Below, in pieces: positions 57,735 to 64,000 of a stretch of DNA of 64,000 nt. This DNA is from Branchiostoma lanceolatum. Lineage: Eukaryota > Chordata > Leptocardii > Amphioxiformes > Branchiostomatidae. The position numbers and the translations under genes are program-made. The first letter of the stretch is position 1; every line of letters starts with the position of its first letter. The notes beneath the pieces were generated by a model. That model searched no databases, was not told the DNA's origin, and saw only the letters and a program-made list of their open reading frames with translations. The stretch lies in contig NC_089739.1 of the NCBI RefSeq assembly GCF_035083965.1, forward strand, positions 4,470,198 to 4,534,197, given 5' to 3'.

Positions 57735-60630
57735 ATGGCCAACATGGAGCAAGTCGCCCAGATCAACGGTAAATGGAAACAGGACCACTCTCAGAACGAA
57801 AACTATGACCTCTTTCTTCGTGAACATGGTAGGTTTTAGCGATAGTCGAACGTATGTAGACAATATCTGTACAATCAAGTCTGCAGCATTCTTTGTGTGA
57901 GTTTAGGCAGCTACTTTACATTGAATAAAAAGGTAAATGTAAGTCTACAAACACTATGGTAGATGATAGTACACCTGGGACCTTGCCGATCGAACAGTTG
58001 CAAACAAATCTGAAGAAAACAAAGGGATACTAATGTGACCATACCCCCCTCCCCCACACACCTGTAAATACGATGGATAACAACGTTGCTGCATTATCCT
58101 AACCCAACCAAACGACAAGTGTATTTTATAAGTGTACTGTGTGATGGTCATGTTGACTGTCGATAATTGGGATGTGGGGTCTCAAATGCATATGTAAGCG
58201 TGAAAAATAGGGGGGGAAATGTTGGGTTGATCTATCAAGGTGCCAGAACATGGTGCGTATTTCGCCTGGGGGTTTCTATAGTTAAGGACAACAAACTGAC
58301 ACCGAGGCGGATAAAATTATTATAAAAGGGTGCACCAGAGAAGCACGACAAACGGACATATTTTACTTGAGGGTAAAATCTACAAAATAACTGAAAACAA
58401 CCAACAAACAAGCTGTGCTATTTTTAAAGACATATTTTGACGACCACTTTAAAGGGGTCATGTGGGGTCATACGGAACTGCAGCCGACTCACCCCGGCAG
58501 ATAACTGTAAAGGTCACGCGTAGCTATACGCAAACTAATAATAAACTTCACAATCTCATTCGCACGATCTAAAAGCCGACTTATTATGCTACCATACAGT
58601 GAAGACCGTACCTCGTTGGCTTTACATACGGTTCAAGATTTAGGACGCACTTGGATGTATATTTTACCGCTGCGTCACAGAAAATAATGTGTAATCATCC
58701 TAACCCAAACAACGACTGTATATTAGTGTAATGAATAAGTTGAATGTCGATAATTATGGTTGTGAGATCTTCATTGGTTCAATTATATGTAAGCATGAGA
58801 AAAATAAAAAGGCTGGGTTGGCCTTATAAGGTCATTCAGAATTAAGAGCACGCACGAGCAAGGTCAAAGGTTAAGGCCTATGGCTTTAAAAACAGTTCTC
58901 GCGTCGACTATTGATTCGATTTATATAACAATGTCCTGACGAGTTTTGTTTATGCCTCAAGGGTCTTTGACACATTACCCACAATGCATGTCGCTGCGCA
59001 TGCGTAGTCGGAACCGTGAACGACCTTAATAACAGTGTTACTCTTTTAAATTCTTTTGGTTAATTCTTTTTTTTTTGCTACGTTACAGGTATGGGGTGGT
59101 TTCTCCGTAAGATGATACAGTGGTTCAAAATTTCTCCTGTTGAAGAGTACATCGTCAACGGAGACCAGATCACCTACCGGAATTACGCGAATGAGCACAG
59201 ACCGTTTGAGATGACTCAAACTGTTGGGCAACCGCCAATAACCGTCTTCATGGAGAATTTTGGCAGCCTCCAGGTAAAATATTTTTTTTCTTTTTTTTTG
59301 CCCACGACTTAGGGGCGAGCCTGATGATATAGTATTGTTATAGGTTAACGATAAGCGAAACCTATTTACGATCAGTGCCGCCATCTTGAGCTTCTGATTC
59401 ATACTTTTTCGTCAACTCGTCAGGAAAATAAACAGTATATCTTCCGTCCGTTCCAGGCTGCAGTACCCACGTGTGTTACTAGTCGGCGCTTTAGTACCGC
59501 CCAAGGTTCCTAACATAAACAGTACTTGATAACAACATATAATGTTCACTCTAGCAAATTATGTCACTTACTTACAACTTTCCCCAACATAAATTACCCT
59601 GAAAAGCGAATCTCTCTGTATTTGCTAGCAAAATACTTATTTCTTGTTTTGCTTTCTTCTTCTTCTCGAGTTAAGAAACGTTAATAATGAACAAATTCAA
59701 ATGTATATAAAACCCTTAACCTTGAAGTGGGTCCTGTTACGTGGTGATCATTGAGCGGAAAAAAAGAGAATAGAAAAAAGAAGACAAAGAAAAAAGGAAA
59801 GGTGACGTATGATTCAAGTCAGTATCAATTATTGTTCTTTTGATACAATGCAATTTACAGACAACTATTAATATTTATGATATACTGCTATATATACATG
59901 TTGTTTTGCTACAACACACACACACAGGTTCAAACTTATTGGGATGAGTATGGTCGATTGGTGACGCGTACCAGGAAAGATGTTGGTGAATTCATTCAAA
60001 CAGGCCGGATTGACAGCAAAGGAATGCTGGAGCTGGTAATTTTCTGTTATGTTACGTCTTCTTAGGCCACAGTTTCAACAGTTTATGGATGACATTAATG
60101 ATTTTCGCCTGATTTAAAATTTAAAAAAAGAAGAAGAGAGAAAACCATTGCTTTAGATTTGGGGTCTACAGAGGATATCATCCACAAAATGAACATGTGT
60201 TTGTGTCTGTATATCATTATCTGTGCTTATTATCTGTGACGGACAGTCCAGGTCATGGGGTCAATGGTAGAAGCTACTAATTCACGGGGAGGTATCATTT
60301 CTGTTTCGTCTGTATGTTATATATTTTTCATATGCTAGTCACGTAGAGTGACGGGAAGTGATCAATGGATATCTGGATTCTTGTAATTTAAAAAAAAATC
60401 ACATTTGCATAATCAACAGCAATCAAACAAGACGTATATTAGAAGCTCTAAATATTTCACGAAGGCATGAGATCTTAGAACTCTTGTATGTACCTAAATT
60501 TTTCAACTTGTTTACCGAGATGGTCTTTTGCCTGACATTGTTGACAGACATTTGACGTGTCTTCTGTTTGTTTCAGACAATCCTGCTCCCATCGGGAAAA
60601 ACCTGCCGTCGAGTTTTGAAGAGGGTGTAG
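57735..60630 (+). CDS. Divergent FABP-like intracellular lipid-binding protein, 4 exons, 146 aa
   Basis: Exons 57735-57828 (94 nt), 59089-59273 (185 nt), 59928-60035 (108 nt) and 60577-60630 (54 nt) join in frame. The first two introns fall at the iLBP positions (phase 1, then phase 0). Family features: INGKWKQDHSQNENYDLFLR (strand A and the portal helices), GMGWFLRKM, SPVEEYIVNGDQITYR, YGRLVTRTRKD and TCRRVLKRV at the end. R141 of the R-x-Y motif is kept but the tyrosine is Leu143. No KP(T/D) follows the helices, unlike classical FABPs, and exon 2 is 12 nt longer than the usual 173. A lipid carrier role is inferred from fold only; the ligand may differ or binding may be weak. It lies 1 kb downstream of the first iLBP gene, same strand. 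A second ATG (MEQ) is three codons in. Confidence 0.8.
58080..58860 (+). repeat. Duplicated block within intron 1 of the second iLBP gene
   Basis: Blocks at about 58088-58245 and 58690-58850 share ATCCTAACCCAA, TTGA(C/A)TGTCGATAATT, GTAAGC(G/A)TGA and a GGTTG...ATAAGGT/TCAAGGT segment. A 58008-58050 segment (AAATCTGAAGAAAACAA, then ACCATACCCCCCTCCCC) recurs in the third gene's intron 1 at 62463-62510. Confidence 0.6.
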
Positions 60631-60889
60631 TGATGCCTCGCTTTCGCCATGAGGCGCCGTGTACAAAGACAGCTATTTATAGTTCTGACATCTACACAGA
60701 GTTGTTACTTTTATAACATTGAAATAGAATGGCAGATCTGTCATTGTCCTTTGAACAAACTACACTCACATAGCGTGAATACATAATGTGAACACGTCTG
60801 TAGCCTTCAATACCAGAATTCATCTAAATAGATATTAAAAAGGACAAAAGGGGAAACCGATCGTGGTGAGCAACAAAGCCAGGCTAAGT

Positions 60890-61250
60890 TAGAACTCACG
60901 ACTTCTGGTTCAGAGGCAGTACTGTAAAAAAAAAAAAAAAAGTTCGCGGTGAAGATGTGACCGTGAAAACGCCAACATACGGATAGTGGAAAGGGTCGCA
61001 GTCCTTAGGACACTGTATTTCGGTTGATTTTAGCCATCTTCATGTGTATTTCGTGTATTTCGAACGTGTATTTGACGGTAAATGCACGGACCCCTTAGGA
61101 CGGGACGTTAAGCCGTGGTCCACTGTTAATTGTACTTGTCGAAAAGAGCTAGAAGAATTTCCCCTGTACATTGAACCTGTAAATACTGTACATAGCTATC
61201 GCAAACTTGTATAAGAATCAGTTTTGTTGAAATGGCCAATAATAAAGAAA
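60890..61250. mobile_element. Composite of a SINE head fragment, poly-A run and retroelement-like 3' end
   Basis: 60895-60930 resembles the family C tRNA-like head (minus strand). Then comes poly-A at 60927-60941, a GTTCGCGGTGAAGATGTGAC segment, and CCTTAGGACGGGACGTTAAG near 61093 followed by AATAAA at 61241-61246. The last may also serve as polyadenylation signal for the second iLBP gene. Confidence 0.4.
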
Positions 61251-61508
61251 AATACAGCTTTGCGTGTAGTTGTCTGACCTACCTTCTTTTTTAATGCCCA
61301 CAGTCAATTTGCTGACTATTATGGCATATGATGTTTCGAGAGCGCAGCTGGCTTAAATGACTGGTTGTGTTTCGAACCCCGGGCCCCCTAAACATCCTTG
61401 TTCGTATCTATCAACTAACGTCCAGACGACAAAGTATTGGTATCAGGACATTTCGGCCCATGGACAGTTCGGCCCCGACGTTTCGGCGCCAAGGCCAGGA
61501 GGGTTCGT

Positions 61509-61799
61509 CCTAGCCTCCGTTGCAGTCCTTTTCCCCCGCAGCGTTTTTTTTCTTCATTTTTTTTTGGGGGGGGGGGGGGGGGGGCGCCGCGTATCTGCTT
61601 GGGATCCCGTATCCGCCGTGCCCCTGTGTCCGCTATAGACCCTGTGTCTGCTGCTGGGGACACAGCAGCAGACACAGGGTCTATAGGGGACACAGGGGCA
61701 CGGCGGATACGGGATCCCAAGCAGATACGCGGCGCCCCCCCCCCCAAAAAAAAATGAGAAAAAAACGCTGCGGGGAAAAGGACTGCAACGGAGGCTAGG
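61509..61799. repeat. Near-perfect palindrome, about 290 bp
   Basis: The left arm (CCTAGCCTCCGTTGCAGTCC, poly-T, poly-G, CGCCGCGTATCTGCTTGGGA, GTGTCTGCTGCTG) is mirrored by the right arm (CAGCAGCAGACAC, TCCCAAGCAGATACGCGGCG, poly-C, poly-A, GGACTGCAACGGAGGCTAGG). The loop is about six bases (GGGACA near 61657). The arms differ mainly in homopolymer length and a few bases. Flanks on both sides have TTCGGCCCC-type segments, with TTCGGCCCCAGGTCCAGGAC twice at 61800-61845. Open frames on both strands are shadows. Confidence 0.85.
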
Positions 61800-61854
61800 T
61801 TCGGCCCCAGGTCCAGGACGGTTCGGCCCCAGGTCCAGGACGGTTTACTATTAC

Positions 61855-61999
61855 ATGTTACCTATTGTTTACCCTTTGCATATGACGCCAACAGACAGTT
61901 GTTCTGAGTCGTTTCAAGCTCCAACTGTGAGGGCCGGGCCACTATTTATAGATTTCGAGCTGTCCGGGTAACATTAGCGTATTCGAAACGTTGTTCAAC
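61855..61999 (+). promoter_or_regulatory. Promoter region of the third iLBP gene
   Basis: Shares TTACCTATTGTTT, GACAGACAGTTGTT-like and TTTCAAGC segments with the upstream blocks of the second gene, and CGGGCCACTA and TTCGAGCTGT closer in. TATTTATA at 61943-61950 lies about 50 bp before the ATG and could be a TATA box with a very short 5' UTR. Confidence 0.5.
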
Positions 62000-63488
62000 A
62001 TGGCCAACATGGAGGAACTCACCCAGATCAACGGTAGATGGCAACACGACCACTCTCAGAACGAAAACTATGACGACTATCTTCGTGAAAATGGTAGGTT
62101 AGTCGAACGTATATACTATAGACAAACTATATGATCTTATATCCTGGCAATCTGTAGCTGAACGATACGATAATCTAATGTCGTGAGGGTGTCTGAGCTA
62201 GAAATGAGTCAAGACAATGAGTCAAATTTTGTAAGACTGAAGCACGACTGGCCTGAGAATGACCTCAATTGGCTTTTGTAAGTTGATGACCTTTGGCACA
62301 ACGAAATGTTACTCGTGAAGGGAGTGACTACTTCTTACGTAAATTCTTCAAATATCTAGACAGCTACTACATTGAATATTGAAATGTACGTGTTGGCAAG
62401 GACATTGTACAAACACTTATGATGGTAGAAGATCCAGTACTTCGCCGATGAAAAAGTTGCAAACAAATCTGAAGAAAACAACCGGATACTTGTGACCATG
62501 CCCCCCTCCCCAAGGGTTGGTGGAAAAACCTGTCCAGTCCGGACAGCGGAAAAAACTGTCCAGTCTAAAAAGAGGGTCTGCATGGAGGTTCCAGGCAACG
62601 CCTAACACTGAATTCAGCATGGTCGTTTAATAACTAACGATAAACTGATCAAATCTGACCCGGGTATATTCTGAACAGGGGTATATTCTGGCCTACTACA
62701 CCGGACCTTCACTTTTGACATATTCCCCACAATACATTTGTTTGTTTGTTTGTTTGTTTATTTTTATTTAACCAGGGGAGTCATATCGCCATGTCACTAC
62801 GCATGCGTACTCGGGACTAAGAGCGACCTTATTTACAGTGTCACTTCGTTTACTTGCTTTAACTCCTTTTTCTGCCACGTTACAGGTATGGGGTGGTTTG
62901 CCCGTAAGATGATGCAGTGGTTAAAATTTTCTCCTGTGGAAGAGTACATCGTCAACGGAGACCAGATTACCTACCGGAATTACGCGAATCAGAACAGACC
63001 ATTTGAGATGACTCAAACTGTTGGGCAACCGCCAATAAGCACCTTTGCACCGGGCTTTGGCAGCTTTCAGGTATGATATTTTTTTGGCCACACCTTAGGG
63101 GTGGGCCTGATAATATAGTATTGTTAATAGTTCGCGATAAGCAAAACCTATTTTACGATGGGTTCAGCCATCTTGGGATTCTGATACCTTTCGGTCGCTG
63201 ATACATTCCCGTCAACGAGTAAGTAATAAACAGTACATCGTCCGTCCGTTCCAGGATGCAGTACCGCCATGGATTACTAGTCGGCGCTTCATTACTGCCA
63301 TAGGTTCCTAACATAAATAGTATTACTTAAATAACAACATATAATTCTCATTCCTACAAATCTTGCTACAACACACACAGGTTCAAATGCATTGGGATGA
63401 GTATGGTCGATTGGTGACGCGTACCAGGAAAGATGTTGGTGAATTCATTCAAACAGGTCGGATTGACAGCAAAGGAATGCTGGAGCAG
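62000..63488 (+). CDS. Divergent FABP-like protein, close paralog of the second iLBP gene, cut by the window end
   Basis: Exons 62000-62093 (94 nt), 62886-63070 (185 nt) and 63381-63488 (108 nt) have exactly the lengths, phases and order of the second gene. The expected 54-nt last exon would fall about 540 bp after 63488, just past the window, so the R-x-Y site cannot be judged. The peptide starts MANMEELTQINGRWQHDHSQ and contains GMGWFARKMMQW, VEEYIVNGDQITYRNYANQ and YGRLVTRTRKDVGEF. By eye it differs from its paralog at 9 of 31 residues in exon 1, 12 of 62 in exon 2 and 3 of 36 in exon 3. Introns are shorter than in the paralog. No stop or frameshift is seen, so I take it as a live gene. 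Role as for the second gene: probable lipid carrier, ligand unknown. Confidence 0.8.
62735..62760 (+). repeat. (TTTG)n microsatellite
   Basis: Five to six TTTG units in intron 1 of the third iLBP gene. Confidence 0.9.
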
Positions 63489-64000
63489 GTAGAGTTTATC
63501 TTGTTATATATTTTATTACTTCATTAACATGTGTTTGTGTTTAGGGCTAACGTTTGATCCTGGTGTGTATGGTTGTTTGTGCTGGTGTGTGTCTGCACAT
63601 GTGGTACGCTGTCAGTAAAGACGCAGGGAGTGAGTTGGGAGGTTGGCTCAGAGCAAAGGTCAGATTGGTTTGATTGACAGGAAGTAGAGTTCTTAAGGCG
63701 ATAGAAGTAATCATTTATCATACAAGACAGACAGACCAGGTCATGGGGTCAATGGTAGAAGCTACTAATTCACGGGGAGGTATTATTTTGGTTTGGTCTG
63801 TATATTATATATTTTTCATATGCTAGTCACGTAGAGTGATAGGAAGTGATCAATGGACACATGTTATGTTAATCAAAACCTTATTTGCATAATCAATTAT
63901 TGTACAACATGTTAACAAACAAGACATGAGAAGCTCCAAATGTTTCACTGATACGTGAGATCTTCGAACTCTTATTTATATCTGTATATTCTTAAGCATT
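63489..64000 (+). other. Intron 3 of the third iLBP gene, with a block shared with its paralog
   Basis: 63731-63856 is almost identical to 60241-60366 in intron 3 of the second gene (CAGGTCATGGGGTCAATGGT, AGAAGCTACTAATTCACGGG, CATATGCTAGTCACGTAGAG). No exon is seen before the window ends. Confidence 0.6.

Noticed and set aside
61357..61798. Overlapping frames on both strands, poly-Gly
   Set aside because: They are products of the palindrome and its homopolymer tracts.

Overview
The window looks like gene-poor nuclear DNA of an invertebrate chordate, most likely a lancelet (Branchiostoma). This is an inference: spliced genes with GT-AG introns, a cluster of four-exon intracellular lipid-binding protein (iLBP) genes with the classical intron positions, tRNA-derived SINEs, many short inverted-repeat transposons and a Penelope-like retroelement. 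There is no operon structure, rRNA or CRISPR.

Layout. 1-19.8 kb has no gene I can support; it holds diverged tandem repeats, SINEs, dispersed repeats, and a 130-bp solo Penelope-like end flanked by an 11-bp target-site duplication. At 19.8-20.0 kb the minus strand has the first coding exon of a secreted or membrane protein, possibly of the TPM family. 20.9-25.0 kb has a Mutator-like MITE with a 10-bp duplication, an inverted duplication with arms of about 0.8 kb, and another MITE just before a promoter. 25.1-29.8 kb (+) is a complete four-exon SAM-dependent methyltransferase gene (361 aa) with a winged-helix N-terminus. Its intron 1 carries a Penelope-like element (GIY-YIG endonuclease, 13-bp target-site duplication) and its intron 2 carries a minisatellite related to the satellite at 30.7-32.1 kb. 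32.1-39.6 kb has a TIR element and otherwise nothing I recognise.

40.7-44.5 kb (+) is a five-exon gene for a protein with about 595 residues of low-complexity Pro/Arg/Asp-rich sequence followed by four membrane segments of CD20/MS4A-like layout, with two possible C-termini. 47.6-64 kb (+) holds three tandem iLBP genes. The first is complete (136 aa) and retinol/fatty-acid-binding-like. The second is complete (146 aa) and divergent. The third is a close copy of the second whose last exon lies beyond the window. The second gene has lost the tyrosine of the ligand-binding R-x-Y motif. The two divergent genes share promoter and intron sequence, and their divergence falls from exon 1 to exon 3.

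The three iLBP genes form a natural local cluster. No functional link to the methyltransferase or tetraspan gene is visible. Gene models come from reading splice sites and phase by eye and need transcript support.
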